From Bacteroidota bacterium (GTDB lineage Bacteria; Bacteroidota; Bacteroidia; Flavobacteriales; Weeksellaceae): a stretch of DNA of 64,000 nt. The stretch is from positions 1 through 64,000 of the forward strand of contig JAFAGO010000023.1 of assembly GCA_023422635.1 (NCBI GenBank), in the 5' to 3' direction. The notes under the pieces are model-generated. The model was not told the origin of the DNA, ran no database searches, and was given only the letters and a program-made list of their open reading frames with translations. Each line of letters starts with the position of its first letter. The stretch's first letter is position 1. The translations under genes were made by a program, and so were the position numbers. Below, in pieces: positions 1-8,828 of the stretch.

Positions 1-90
1 ATCACTATGGTTGAATTGCGACAAATTTTCCGTTTTCTTTTTACATGAAAAAAGAATTAATATCAGAAATAACACAGAAAATTTCATCAT
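1..90 (-). CDS. N-terminus of a lipoprotein, cut by window edge
   Basis: Reading the minus strand from position 90 gives two Met codons, a hydrophobic stretch (FSVLFLILIL) and a lipobox ending FSC, followed by a Lys-rich start of the mature protein (KKKTENLSQF). The frame stays open to base 1, about 30 residues. This is the usual shape of a Bacteroidetes lipoprotein signal peptide (signal peptidase II, Cys about residue 16). Nothing of the mature domain is visible, so the function is unknown. It lies downstream of the paaG-paaI pair on the same strand. The start could be either of the two adjacent ATGs. Confidence 0.6.
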   Translation of the reverse strand, partial: MMKFSVLFLILILFSCKKKTENLSQFNHSD

Positions 91-179
91 CAAAAATACT
101 TTTAAAGTTCGTCATCAAAAGAAAATGCAAGGAGAAAAAAGAGTTGTAATTCATTCCAATATAAAATGAATCAATACAC

Positions 180-596
180 TTAAAGATCGGTAACTTTTTT
201 CCCAAGCTTGTATACCGTTCCCCGAAATGCCGCCACATTTTCTGAACGTTGATTTTTAATCGTAATATCGTAAACAGCAGTTTTATTGGTATCTGAAAAC
301 AATATACTTTCCGCAAAAAGAACATCATTTTCCCGCACGGCTTTTGTAAAACTAATAACGCAATTCAATGCAACCGACGCGTCGTTTGTATTATTAGAAG
401 AGAAACCTAATGCAGAATCGGCAAATGCAAAAGTAACGCCTCCGTGAACCGTTTTCAAGCTGTTGATCATTTCTTTGCGAATCGGCATCTTCAACAAACA
501 ATATTTCTCTTTAACTTCAATGATTTCAATACCTAACCATTGCGAAAAATGATCATTTTGCAAAAGAAATTTTGCTAATTCTTCTGAATTCTCCAT
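180..596 (-). CDS. paaI: PaaI-family hotdog-fold acyl-CoA thioesterase
   Basis: 138 residues, the usual size for a PaaI/YdiI-type hotdog thioesterase. The central VHGGVTFAFADSALGF stretch (about residues 50-65) is the family's HGG motif followed by the helix that carries the catalytic Asp. Members hydrolyse acyl-CoA; PaaI acts on ring-hydroxylated phenylacetyl-CoA as a rescue enzyme. The gene follows the enoyl-CoA hydratase-like gene by 60 bases on the same strand, which supports the phenylacetate-type naming. No other paa genes are in view, so the substrate is inferred. Likely cytosolic. Confidence 0.8.
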   Translation of the reverse strand: MENSEELAKFLLQNDHFSQWLGIEIIEVKEKYCLLKMPIRKEMINSLKTVHGGVTFAFADSALGFSSNNTNDASVALNCVISFTKAVRENDVLFAESILFSDTNKTAVYDITIKNQRSENVAAFRGTVYKLGKKVTDL

Positions 597-656
597 CGAA
601 TAACCGTTAATTTTATTTTGATACTACTTATCTAAATTCTGAACATTAATGAAAAT

Positions 657-1466
657 TTATTTCCCTTCAAAAATTGGATTTCTCTTTCCTAAAAATGCGG
701 CTACTCCAGCTGCAAAGTCATTACTTTCACCCGCCAATTGCTGATATTGCCCTTCCAATTCTAACTGTTGCACCAAAGTATTGTCGTATGAATGAAGAAA
801 TGCGCGTTTTGTTAAACCTAAAGATTTTGTTGCCTTATTCGAAAGTTCTGTTAGAAGCGCTAATGATTGGGTTTCGAATTCTTCATCAGGATAAACTTCT
901 GCAACAAGTCCCAGTTGCTGTGCTTCCTTCGCATAAACTTTTTTACCTGTAAACGCCAAATAACTTGCCGTTGCTCTTCCTAAAAGTTTTGGTAAATAAT
1001 ACGTTCCTCCAGTATCGGGAATTAAGCCAATTCCTGAAAAAGCTTGAGAAAAATAAGCCGATTCCTTAGCCACAGCAAAATCGCAAATTAACGCTAACAT
1101 TGCGCCAGCGCCCACCGCAGCACCATTAACAACAGCAATTACAGGTTTTTTATTTTTAACGATGGACATCACCATCGGGTTATAATAATCAGTTACAATT
1201 CTTTGCAGCACATTAGTTTCGGTTGATTTCCCAAAAAATTCTATCGCACTTTTAAGGTTTTGTCCCGAACAAAAAGCTTTTCCTCTTCCTGAAATCGCAA
1301 TGCAACGCACGTTTGGATCATCATCGCATTTTTCCATCAGTTCGCGAACTTCTTTCACAACCATTCTATTTAATGCATTAAAAGTTTCAGGTTGATTAAA
1401 ATAGACGATAACGAGTTTTCCATCATTATGCGTTTCCACATCAAATTGTGTAAAATTGTAGGTCAT
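657..1466 (-). CDS. paaG: Enoyl-CoA hydratase/isomerase, PaaG-like
   Basis: 269 residues with the crotonase fold. Visible hallmarks are the first oxyanion-hole segment FCSGQNLKSA (about residues 65-75), the second, NGAAVGAGAMLAL (about 115-127), and the acidic GIGLIPDTGGTYYLP region (about 147-160), which resembles PaaG, the 1,2-epoxyphenylacetyl-CoA isomerase. General enoyl-CoA hydratase activity cannot be excluded. It is probably transcribed with the thioesterase gene 60 bases downstream; PaaG and PaaI act in the same pathway in organisms with full paa operons. The rest of the pathway is not in this window. Confidence 0.8.
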   Translation of the reverse strand: MTYNFTQFDVETHNDGKLVIVYFNQPETFNALNRMVVKEVRELMEKCDDDPNVRCIAISGRGKAFCSGQNLKSAIEFFGKSTETNVLQRIVTDYYNPMVMSIVKNKKPVIAVVNGAAVGAGAMLALICDFAVAKESAYFSQAFSGIGLIPDTGGTYYLPKLLGRATASYLAFTGKKVYAKEAQQLGLVAEVYPDEEFETQSLALLTELSNKATKSLGLTKRAFLHSYDNTLVQQLELEGQYQQLAGESNDFAAGVAAFLGKRNPIFEGK

Positions 1467-1609
1467 TGTTTGTTTTTTTTATTTCTTGTACTAATATAAT
1501 GTAAGTTTACGAAAATAACGAAAAAAATCGTTATGACTTCCATCTTAATTCACTCAATATTAAAAAGATATAGAAGCGCTTATGAGGCACGAAATGAACT
1601 ATTGAAAAT

Positions 1610-2863
1610 TTAAACCTTCGATATTTTATTCCCCGCGATATACACTTCACTGGGTTTTAAACTTCCTTGATGATAAAGAATATCTTGAAAATCATCCGTG
1701 TTAAACACCACAAAATCCGCAATCATTCCTTTTGCAATCCTACCACGATTTTGAAGATTCAACGCTTTTGCTGCTCTAAAAGTGATCGCGGCGAAAACTT
1801 CAGCAGAACTCAACTTTTGGAAGGTCGCTAAAACAGAAGCTTGCGTTAACAAATCACCCATTGGCGCTGAACCGGGATTCCAATCGCTTGCTATGGAAAA
1901 AATCGCTCCTGAATCCAATAATTTACGTGCTGGCGCAAAATTTTCACCCAAACCTAAACTCGCGCCAGGAAGCGCAGTAGCGACGGTTTCCGATTGCGAT
2001 AGAAAATCAATATCCTCATCAGAGGTGGCTTCCAAATGATCCGCTGATTTTGCACCAACTTCTACAGCTATTCTTGAACTTCCTGGCGTAAATTGATCGG
2101 CGTGAACGGTAAGATCAAAACCCATTTCTTTGGCCTTCAATAAAAACATTTTGCTTTCATCTGGCTGAAAAGCAGATTTTTCAATAAAAATATCCACACG
2201 ATTGGATAGATTCTCTGATTTAACTTTTGGAAGAATTTCTTCTAAAATATAAGTAAGATATGCCGAATTGTCTCCATCAAAATCTCTCGGCTTTGTGTGC
2301 GCTGCAAGACAAGTTGAAACTAAAGTCGCCGGTGTTTTTTCTTGGGCTTTATGAATAACTCTCAGCATCTTCAATTCATTTTCTACATCAAGGCCATAGC
2401 CGCTTTTCACTTCAATCGTTGTAATTCCTTGATGAATTAATTGTTGAATTCGCTCTAACAATTTTTCTAAAAGCTCTTCTTCAGCTGCCTCGCGTGTAGC
2501 CGTCACCGAGCTCCATATACCACCACCCTTTTCGGCGATTTCCAAATATGTTTTTCCAGAATTTCTCATTGCAAAATCTTTTGCCCGCTTGCCTCCAAAA
2601 CAAATATGGGTATGAGAATCAACAAAGGCAGGAAGAACCACTTTCTGACCATCCAATTTTTCTAATTCAAACTGTACGGATTCCTCTTCATCGAATAACT
2701 TACCATTAAAAAAATCTTTGTAAAATCCCACTTTTTCTACTTTCCCATTATGAACTAAAATTCCTCCTTCATGGATAATTTCTAATTGTTCATCGCAGAG
2801 CTTTCCACGAAGTGACAGATGATTTAACGTAATAATCTGTTTAAATGGACCTATTAATTTCAT
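1610..2863 (-). CDS. hutI: Imidazolonepropionase
   Basis: Third step of histidine degradation: hydrolysis of 4-imidazolone-5-propionate to N-formimino-glutamate. The start is placed at the ATG at 2863 (417 residues, MKLIGPFK), because 14 extra upstream residues are not family-like and this start fits the roughly 400-residue family length. The amidohydrolase metal site HTH is at residues 84-86 (VDSHTHICFGG), followed by KSGYGL, a central HADQF motif and the late ASDWNPG motif with the metal-binding Asp. No hutH, hutU or hutG gene is adjacent. It is divergent from ruvB with a 93-base gap. Confidence 0.93.
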   Translation of the reverse strand: MKLIGPFKQIITLNHLSLRGKLCDEQLEIIHEGGILVHNGKVEKVGFYKDFFNGKLFDEEESVQFELEKLDGQKVVLPAFVDSHTHICFGGKRAKDFAMRNSGKTYLEIAEKGGGIWSSVTATREAAEEELLEKLLERIQQLIHQGITTIEVKSGYGLDVENELKMLRVIHKAQEKTPATLVSTCLAAHTKPRDFDGDNSAYLTYILEEILPKVKSENLSNRVDIFIEKSAFQPDESKMFLLKAKEMGFDLTVHADQFTPGSSRIAVEVGAKSADHLEATSDEDIDFLSQSETVATALPGASLGLGENFAPARKLLDSGAIFSIASDWNPGSAPMGDLLTQASVLATFQKLSSAEVFAAITFRAAKALNLQNRGRIAKGMIADFVVFNTDDFQDILYHQGSLKPSEVYIAGNKISKV

Positions 2864-2877
2864 TGACTGAGTTTTCG

Positions 2878-2907
2878 TAAAGATACTCAAAATGCATCCA
2901 ACCAAAA
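2878..2907 (-). promoter_or_regulatory. Possible promoter of hutI
   Basis: On the minus strand, TTTTGG (2902-2907) is followed 16 bases later by TATCTTTA (2878-2885), one base off the Bacteroidetes -7 box TAnnTTTG. It lies 15 bases before the chosen ATG at 2863, which also supports that start over the upstream one. Confidence 0.4.
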
Positions 2908-2931
2908 CTCCGATTCTTTCTTAAAAAGTCT

Positions 2932-2939
2932 TATTTTTG
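2932..2939 (+). promoter_or_regulatory. -7 box for ruvB
   Basis: TATTTTTG matches TAnnTTTG exactly and ends 17 bases before the ruvB ATG. No clear TTG at the -33 position was seen. Confidence 0.5.
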
Positions 2940-2956
2940 ACTAGAAATTATAAAAA

Positions 2957-3979
2957 ATGCCTGACTTTCTGCATCCTGATAAAGATAATTTTTCGCGTGA
3001 AGACCTTATTATAGAAGAGCAAATACGGCCACAAAGTTTTAAAGATTTTGCTGGACAACAGAAAACGCTTGATAATTTGGAGGTTTTTGTTGCTGCCGCA
3101 AAAAATCGTGGCGGTGCGTTAGATCACGTTCTTCTGCACGGACCTCCCGGATTGGGAAAAACGACGCTTGCCCATATTATTGCCCATGAATTAGGAGTAA
3201 ATTGTAAAGTTACTTCCGGTCCTGTTCTAGATAAACCAGGAAGTTTGGCAGGATTACTAACGAATCTAGAGGAAAATGATGTGCTCTTTATAGACGAAAT
3301 TCATCGTTTATCTCCCGTTGTGGAAGAATATCTGTATTCCGCAATGGAGGATTATAAAATCGACATCATGTTGGAAACAGGCCCGAATGCGAGAAGTGTT
3401 CAAATTGGGCTCAATCCATTCACTCTTGTAGGCGCAACCACAAGAAGCGGAATGCTTACCAAACCGATGTTGGCACGTTTTGGAATACAATCCAGATTGG
3501 AATATTACAATACAGAACTGCTCGGAATGATTATTGAAAGAAGCGCCCGTGTTTTAGGAATAAAAATATACGAAGACGCCGCACTCGAAATCGCAAGACG
3601 AAGCAGAGGTACGCCGAGAATTGCGAACGCCTTATTGCGCAGAGTTCGTGATTTCGCAGAAATTAAAGGAAACGGAGAAATTGAGATTTCAATTACCAAA
3701 TTCGCACTCAATTCTTTAAATGTTGATGAATACGGACTTGATGATATGGACAATAAAATCATGAAAGTAATGATTGAAAATTTCCGCGGCAAACCAGTCG
3801 GCATTTCTGCATTAGCAACCTCGATCGGAGAAAATCCCGAAACACTAGAAGAAGTGTATGAACCTTTTTTGATTCAAGAGGGTTTTATTATCAGAACGCC
3901 CCGCGGAAGAGAGGTTACCTCAAAAGCATATCAACATCTCAATATTGTAAAACCTAAAAATCCAGGGGAATTGTTTTAG
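2957..3979 (+). CDS. ruvB: Holliday junction branch migration ATPase RuvB
   Basis: 340 residues, normal for the family. Walker A GPPGLGKTT at residues 62-70, Walker B FIDEIH ending at about 116, sensor region GATTRSGMLTKP at about 160-172, and the winged-helix C-terminus ending with RTPRGREVT. RuvB is the hexameric motor that drives branch migration with RuvA during recombination and repair. No ruvA or ruvC lies nearby, which is common in Bacteroidetes. An exact -7 box lies just upstream. Confidence 0.97.
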   Translation: MPDFLHPDKDNFSREDLIIEEQIRPQSFKDFAGQQKTLDNLEVFVAAAKNRGGALDHVLLHGPPGLGKTTLAHIIAHELGVNCKVTSGPVLDKPGSLAGLLTNLEENDVLFIDEIHRLSPVVEEYLYSAMEDYKIDIMLETGPNARSVQIGLNPFTLVGATTRSGMLTKPMLARFGIQSRLEYYNTELLGMIIERSARVLGIKIYEDAALEIARRSRGTPRIANALLRRVRDFAEIKGNGEIEISITKFALNSLNVDEYGLDDMDNKIMKVMIENFRGKPVGISALATSIGENPETLEEVYEPFLIQEGFIIRTPRGREVTSKAYQHLNIVKPKNPGELF

Positions 3980-4004
3980 AGGCGCGAGCGAAGCGAGCGT
4001 CAAT
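3980..4004 (+). repeat. Short GC-rich direct repeat after ruvB
   Basis: Immediately after the ruvB stop, GCGAGCG occurs twice separated by AA (within gcgcgagcgaagcgagcg). It is much richer in GC than the surrounding sequence. It is not self-complementary, so it does not form an obvious terminator stem. Function unknown. Confidence 0.45.
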
Positions 4005-4056
4005 TCATCGTTCTATTTTTAAAGAAAATTCCTTACTTTAGTACAAATAATCATGT

Positions 4057-4923
4057 ATGAAACTATACCCTATTCAATGCGGAAAATTTAAATTAGACGG
4101 CGGTGCAATGTTCGGAAGCATTCCAAAAACATTGTGGCAAAAAACAAACGCTGCCGATGAAAATAACCTCATCGAACTTGGAACACGCTCGCTTCTTATT
4201 GAAGATGGTAAAAAACTCGTTCTTATCGATTGTGGACTAGGAAATAAGCAAAACGAAAAATTTTTCAGTCATTATCATCTTTTTGGAGACGATTCATTGG
4301 ATAAAAATTTAAAAAAATATGGTTTCGTGCGCGAAGATATAACAGATGTTTTTTTAACGCACCTGCATTTCGATCATTGTGGTGGCGCAATCGAATGGAA
4401 TAACGACAAAACGGGTTATCAGCCCGCTTTTAAAAATGCGCAATATTGGTCCAACGAAAATCATTGGCAATGGGCAACAGAACCAAATCCGAGGGAAAAA
4501 GCAAGTTTCTTGAAGGAAAATATTTTGCCTATTCAAGAAAGTGGACAACTTAATTTTATTCCGCTTCCTTCCACAGGAAATTATGCTTTCGCACCAGATT
4601 TAAAGATGGATATTATTTTTGTTGATGGGCATACCGAAAAACAAATGCTTCCCGTAATTCGTTATCAAGATAAAACCATTATTTTCGCCGCAGACTTAAT
4701 TCCTACGTACGGGCACATTCCTCAGGTATACGTTATGGGCTACGATACTCGACCGCTTCTTACTTTAGATGAAAAAGGAAAATTCCTAAAACAGTGTATT
4801 GATAATGAATACCTCTTATTTTTTGAACACGATGCTCATCATGAGTTAGCAACTGTTAAAATGACTGAAAGAGGAATTCGTTTAGACCAAACCTATCGCT
4901 TTAATGATATTTTTGGATATTAA
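4057..4923 (+). CDS. MBL-fold metallo-hydrolase
   Basis: 288 residues. The zinc-binding motif THLHFDHCGG (residues 101-110, ligands H102, H104, D106, H107) is followed by H192 in VDGHTEKQ and by an Asp at 213 (FAADLIPT), the order expected for a dinuclear metallo-beta-lactamase-fold hydrolase. There is no signal peptide, so it is probably cytosolic. Closest by overall pattern are the AHL-lactonase-like/generic MBL hydrolases, but the substrate cannot be told from sequence. It lies between ruvB and coaE on the same strand. Confidence 0.85.
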   Translation: MKLYPIQCGKFKLDGGAMFGSIPKTLWQKTNAADENNLIELGTRSLLIEDGKKLVLIDCGLGNKQNEKFFSHYHLFGDDSLDKNLKKYGFVREDITDVFLTHLHFDHCGGAIEWNNDKTGYQPAFKNAQYWSNENHWQWATEPNPREKASFLKENILPIQESGQLNFIPLPSTGNYAFAPDLKMDIIFVDGHTEKQMLPVIRYQDKTIIFAADLIPTYGHIPQVYVMGYDTRPLLTLDEKGKFLKQCIDNEYLLFFEHDAHHELATVKMTERGIRLDQTYRFNDIFGY

Positions 4924-5022
4924 TTCATTCGACTATCATTTTATTTTTTTTGGATGTCCTTTAAGCGTACATCGAAACAGAAGAAGTAGTAAAACACAAC
5001 AAAAAAGAAAATTAATTTTATA

Positions 5023-5030
5023 GTATATTT
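5023..5030 (+). promoter_or_regulatory. -7 box for coaE
   Basis: TATATTTG, an exact TAnnTTTG match, ends 20 bases before the coaE ATG at 5051. Confidence 0.45.
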
Positions 5031-5050
5031 GAAAAACCATTAACAAAAAT

Positions 5051-5695
5051 ATGGAAGAACAATTGCCCACAGAACCGGAACAGCCGGAACCCGAGCCGAA
5101 AATTATAGGTCTTACCGGAGGAATTGGCTCTGGAAAATCAACCGTTGCTGCATTTATTGAGAACAAAGGTTATCCCATTTATTACTCGGATTTACGTGCA
5201 AAAGAAATTGTAAACGAGAATCTGGAGTTAAAAAGCAAAATCATCAATATTCTTGGAGAAAAGGCCTACGATGAGAACGGACTTTACAACCGGAAATATG
5301 TAAGCGAAAAGGTTTTTAATAACGAAGAGCTTCTTCATCAACTCAATACCACCATCCATCCTGAGGTTCGAAAAGATTTTGAACATTGGATTCAGCAACA
5401 AAAAACAACATTTATTTTTAAAGAAACAGCACTTCTATTTGAGCTAAAGCTGAATTTAGAATGCGATAAATCTTTATTGGTTACTGCTGACGATCATTTA
5501 CGAATGAAAAGGGTTATGGATCGCGATGGAAAAACATACCGACAAGTAGAAGCCATAATGAAGAACCAAATGCCGGAGAAAGACAAGTGTAAAATTGCTG
5601 ACTACGTTATTTGCAATAATACAAATCTTGAAGATTTACAACAAGAAACACTTGTGATCATTGAGCAAATTAAAAAAGACTTCGATAGCGAATAG
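5051..5695 (+). CDS. coaE: Dephospho-CoA kinase
   Basis: Last step of coenzyme A synthesis, ATP-dependent phosphorylation of the 3'-hydroxyl of dephospho-CoA. The P-loop LTGGIGSGKST is at residues 21-31, followed by the substrate and lid motifs of the family (YYSDLRAKEIV; VMDRDGKTYRQ). At 214 residues it is slightly long. The excess is an N-terminal tail of about 16 residues made almost only of Glu, Pro and Gln ahead of the first strand. No better internal start exists, because the first downstream Met is far into the domain. Convergent with the metalloprotease gene. Confidence 0.93.
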   Translation: MEEQLPTEPEQPEPEPKIIGLTGGIGSGKSTVAAFIENKGYPIYYSDLRAKEIVNENLELKSKIINILGEKAYDENGLYNRKYVSEKVFNNEELLHQLNTTIHPEVRKDFEHWIQQQKTTFIFKETALLFELKLNLECDKSLLVTADDHLRMKRVMDRDGKTYRQVEAIMKNQMPEKDKCKIADYVICNNTNLEDLQQETLVIIEQIKKDFDSE

Positions 5696-5722
5696 CAGTT
5701 TAAACAGTTTCAAATAAAATAA

Positions 5723-5750
5723 ATAAGCCCCGAAAATTTCGGGGCTTATA
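5723..5750. terminator. Bidirectional terminator between coaE and the metalloprotease gene
   Basis: A 13-bp perfect inverted repeat (5723-5735 with 5737-5749) built around GCCCCGAAA. The outer part of the stem is A/T and there are further Ts on the plus strand, so it can end transcription from both convergent genes. Confidence 0.8.
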
Positions 5751-5772
5751 TTGTTCTATAAGAAAAGCTTTT

Positions 5773-8706
5773 CTATTTCTTAATAAATTTCACTTTAGAA
5801 GCGTTTCCATTATCATCAATTGAAATAATGTAAACCCCTTTTCCTAAACCAGAAACATTTACTTTACCGTCGTTAAGTTTTCCTTTAGCCACCACTTGTC
5901 CAGCAATACTGTGGATTGCATAGGTTGCATTTGCAGAAACTTTAGCAACATTAAGAACATCAGTTGCTGGGTTTGGATAAACGGATAGTGCTTTTCCTGA
6001 TTGTGCATCAGAAACTGCCAAACTACCTGTTAGAACTACTGCATAATCTTCAACTTCACCATAGGTATACGTTCCACAAGGTTCAGTTTGAGATTGGTTA
6101 TATCTCAACGCTACTCTCATTCTTACAGGCTTATCTCCACTGTATGCATCTGCAGGAACCGCAAATGTTTCAGTAACAGGTGTTGTTTTACTTGCAGGCG
6201 TCTGCATAATAATTTCATCAGAAGCAAAGGTTCCATCTCTATCGAAATCGATCCACACTGTAACAGCCTCATTATATTGTGAGCCAGTCCATGATTTTGC
6301 GATTGAAATCACATTGTTAGTAGATCCTTTAGCTAGTGTAATTAGTGCATTTTCGTTGCTGGTATAATCTGTATAATTTGATGCTCCTGAATTGTTGGAA
6401 ACTTCAATTCCACCTTGTGGAGTTACTTTAACATTTGAAATAAATTCATCGTTAGAGTTTGTTGAACTCAAAGTACAATATTCAAGTAGACCTGTTACAA
6501 AGAATTTAGATTCTGTAAATTCACCAATTGTTCCTGAACATACTGCTGCAACTTGATACTCATATTGCTCACTTTCTTCTAATCCAGTTGCGGTATATGT
6601 ATTTGTATCGACTTCTACTTCAGTCCACTCTGTAGCACTCGCTTTTTTATATTTTAAGACATAGGTAGCATCCTCAACTGCATTCCAGAAAAATGTTGCA
6701 GAAGATGAAGTAATATCGGTAACATTTGCACTTGCTGGTGCTTCACCAGAACATGCTTGAAGTGTAGTAACATTAGTTGCGCCAACAGCATAGAATACAT
6801 TATTGATAGCACTTACGCGTACTATAGCAGTTGTACCCACAGTAAGTGAACCAAACTGTAAATCTTCTGAGCCATCATTAGGCGTTGATTCTTTTACCAC
6901 TGTCCAACTCTCACCATTATCCGTTGTATAATCGATTTTTACATTCGCTACATTATAAGGTGCAGCATCCGTTCCTGCAACATCCCAATTGAATGGACCC
7001 TCAGCATTATTAAAAATCTCTGTAGATGAAACCTTAAATGGACCTGCAGACCCTACCGTAATTTTTTGTGCTCCAATACTCGTTTGTTGCTGAGCAACAT
7101 CTGCATTATTATCTCTTACGGTAACTCTAAAATTCATGGTTCTCGCTACATTAGACACTGCTTCCCAGTTTTCAGCACTTGAAAGATTACCTGCAAGCAC
7201 GCTTTCTAATTTAGGGAAATAACGATATGGCTCTGAAGTTCCAGTAATAGATCTAAATTTTGGACCTGTTGTATTATTCCCAGTTACATCCGTTACAGCT
7301 GATGTTGCACGATCATATTCTTCCCAAGTATAGGTAATAGGATCGTTTTCACTATCTGTGGCACTCGCTGTTAATTTAAACGCAGTTCCTTTTGGAATGG
7401 TTAGATCAGGAAGAGCAGCTACCACTGGAGGTGTGTTAGTAATCGGTGTATTAATATCGCAATTTTGAGAGTTTACATACGTTTGTACTTGCTCAATAGA
7501 ACGAACGTGGAAATAAGGATCCGAATGCGCTTGAACATCTGCACTTGTTATCCCTGCGTAGCCCATAATGGTTGATCCCGATCCTGGCTCCATATGCGCC
7601 GTGTTATTGGGTGCGGAGTGCAAACCATGAGAGAATGTGTGATCTGCACCAAATTGATGCCCCATTTCGTGTGCTACAAAGTCAATGTCGAAGTTATCAC
7701 CTTCTGGACCACCTGAACCAGGAGAAGTAAATGCACTTCCTTTTGCTTCACTATCACTGTTGCTTGATGGATTTCTACAAACATTACCTACATCACCAGC
7801 GCTACCGCCACCACCGGAACGACCAAAGAGGTGACCGATATCGTAGGCATCGTTACCAATAACTGCAGTTAAGTTTTGTTGAAGTTCAAGATTCCACGCG
7901 CCACTTGCTCCCGTACTAGCGTTGGAATAAGGGTCGGTGCTGGCATTGGTATAAATCAGTTCTGGGAAATCTTGCAAAAGCAAACGAATCGCAAAATCTT
8001 TTTCAAAAACACCATTTACTCTGGTCATTGTTGCATTAATACCTGCTAAAGCACCTGCAACCGTTCCTCCAAAATACTGCGTATATTCACCGGTAACAGA
8101 AATCGCCAAACGGTAAGTTCTGAACTTTTTATCATCCGCTTTTTGAAAATTAGTTACATCACTTGAAAAGTTCTTATTTTCCGCAAGTTTATCAATTTGG
8201 GATTTTGATAATAAAGACTCTGAACTAAGACATTCAAAAGCACCATCGGTTTTTTTACTTTTTGGAAATACTCCATAAACGGTGTTCTCTTTATTTTGAG
8301 GCTCAATAAACTGATAACTTCCGTTAGAAAACAACATCGATTCAAAACGATCTGGTGAAGTACTGAAACGTACAAATTTCGTTGGATCATCAATCCCCAC
8401 ACCTGAGTAAGAACCTAATTGATATTTATCCGCTAATGATTTCACCACGACTGGTGCGCTATAAACGGCAAATTTTTCAACTTTGCCATCAAGAGTTGGT
8501 AAGCTAATAACCACAGGTACCGCCCCTTTTCCTGCTTCTGTAGCCTTGCTCAATTGAGCTTTAAGAGATTGTAGATCAAGCGAATAATATTGCTTCACTT
8601 GAACTTCTGGTCTTTTCTTTTCACCTTGTAGCGTAGCTGGAGTCCACTGTGCATAAACGCCAGCAATGGTCATACTACAAAGTAAGGTGGTAAATATTTT
8701 CTTCAT
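5773..8706 (-). CDS. Secreted zinc metalloprotease with T9SS type A sorting domain
   Basis: 977 residues. A Sec signal peptide (MKKIFTTLLCSMTIAGVYAQ) leads into a pro-region of about 170 residues and then a reprolysin-like catalytic domain. The zinc site HEMGHQFGADH begins at H346 with E347 as the general base, and a Met-turn candidate STIMGYAG follows at about 380. Later parts are an Ig/PKD-like segment (about 430-560), a fibronectin III-like segment (about 655-740), a GEVED-type beta domain ending GEVEDYAV (about 885-895), and a type A sorting domain from LSVYPNPATDVLNV to the KFIKK end. It is expected to cross the outer membrane through the type IX system. Proteins of this layout degrade extracellular protein; the natural target is unknown. 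Confidence 0.92.
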   Translation of the reverse strand: MKKIFTTLLCSMTIAGVYAQWTPATLQGEKKRPEVQVKQYYSLDLQSLKAQLSKATEAGKGAVPVVISLPTLDGKVEKFAVYSAPVVVKSLADKYQLGSYSGVGIDDPTKFVRFSTSPDRFESMLFSNGSYQFIEPQNKENTVYGVFPKSKKTDGAFECLSSESLLSKSQIDKLAENKNFSSDVTNFQKADDKKFRTYRLAISVTGEYTQYFGGTVAGALAGINATMTRVNGVFEKDFAIRLLLQDFPELIYTNASTDPYSNASTGASGAWNLELQQNLTAVIGNDAYDIGHLFGRSGGGGSAGDVGNVCRNPSSNSDSEAKGSAFTSPGSGGPEGDNFDIDFVAHEMGHQFGADHTFSHGLHSAPNNTAHMEPGSGSTIMGYAGITSADVQAHSDPYFHVRSIEQVQTYVNSQNCDINTPITNTPPVVAALPDLTIPKGTAFKLTASATDSENDPITYTWEEYDRATSAVTDVTGNNTTGPKFRSITGTSEPYRYFPKLESVLAGNLSSAENWEAVSNVARTMNFRVTVRDNNADVAQQQTSIGAQKITVGSAGPFKVSSTEIFNNAEGPFNWDVAGTDAAPYNVANVKIDYTTDNGESWTVVKESTPNDGSEDLQFGSLTVGTTAIVRVSAINNVFYAVGATNVTTLQACSGEAPASANVTDITSSSATFFWNAVEDATYVLKYKKASATEWTEVEVDTNTYTATGLEESEQYEYQVAAVCSGTIGEFTESKFFVTGLLEYCTLSSTNSNDEFISNVKVTPQGGIEVSNNSGASNYTDYTSNENALITLAKGSTNNVISIAKSWTGSQYNEAVTVWIDFDRDGTFASDEIIMQTPASKTTPVTETFAVPADAYSGDKPVRMRVALRYNQSQTEPCGTYTYGEVEDYAVVLTGSLAVSDAQSGKALSVYPNPATDVLNVAKVSANATYAIHSIAGQVVAKGKLNDGKVNVSGLGKGVYIISIDDNGNASKVKFIKK

Positions 8707-8758
8707 AATAACTAATTTAACTCGACTAAATTATGAAAAAAACGCAAGAAAACACTCA

Positions 8759-8766
8759 CAAATATA
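8759..8766 (-). promoter_or_regulatory. Possible -7 box for the metalloprotease gene
   Basis: CAAATATA on the plus strand reads TATATTTG on the minus strand, about 53 bases upstream of the ATG. A TTTG upstream is too close to serve as a -33 box. Confidence 0.35.
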
Positions 8767-8828
8767 AATAATTCACAAAAAACTCTGTTTTGAGAATTCG
8801 TTTAAAAATACGACGGAATTTTTTTACA

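Noticed and set aside
41..328. Minus-strand open frame of 95 residues near the left edge
   Set aside because: It runs over the 3' end of paaI in another frame and overlaps the lipoprotein start at 90, which has a proper signal peptide.
674..952. Plus-strand open frame of 92 residues
   Set aside because: It lies entirely antisense to paaG, with no signal peptide, promoter or family motif.
4936..5166. Minus-strand open frame of 76 residues with a hydrophobic stretch
   Set aside because: It is antisense to the start of coaE and its hydrophobic part comes from an A/T-rich promoter region.
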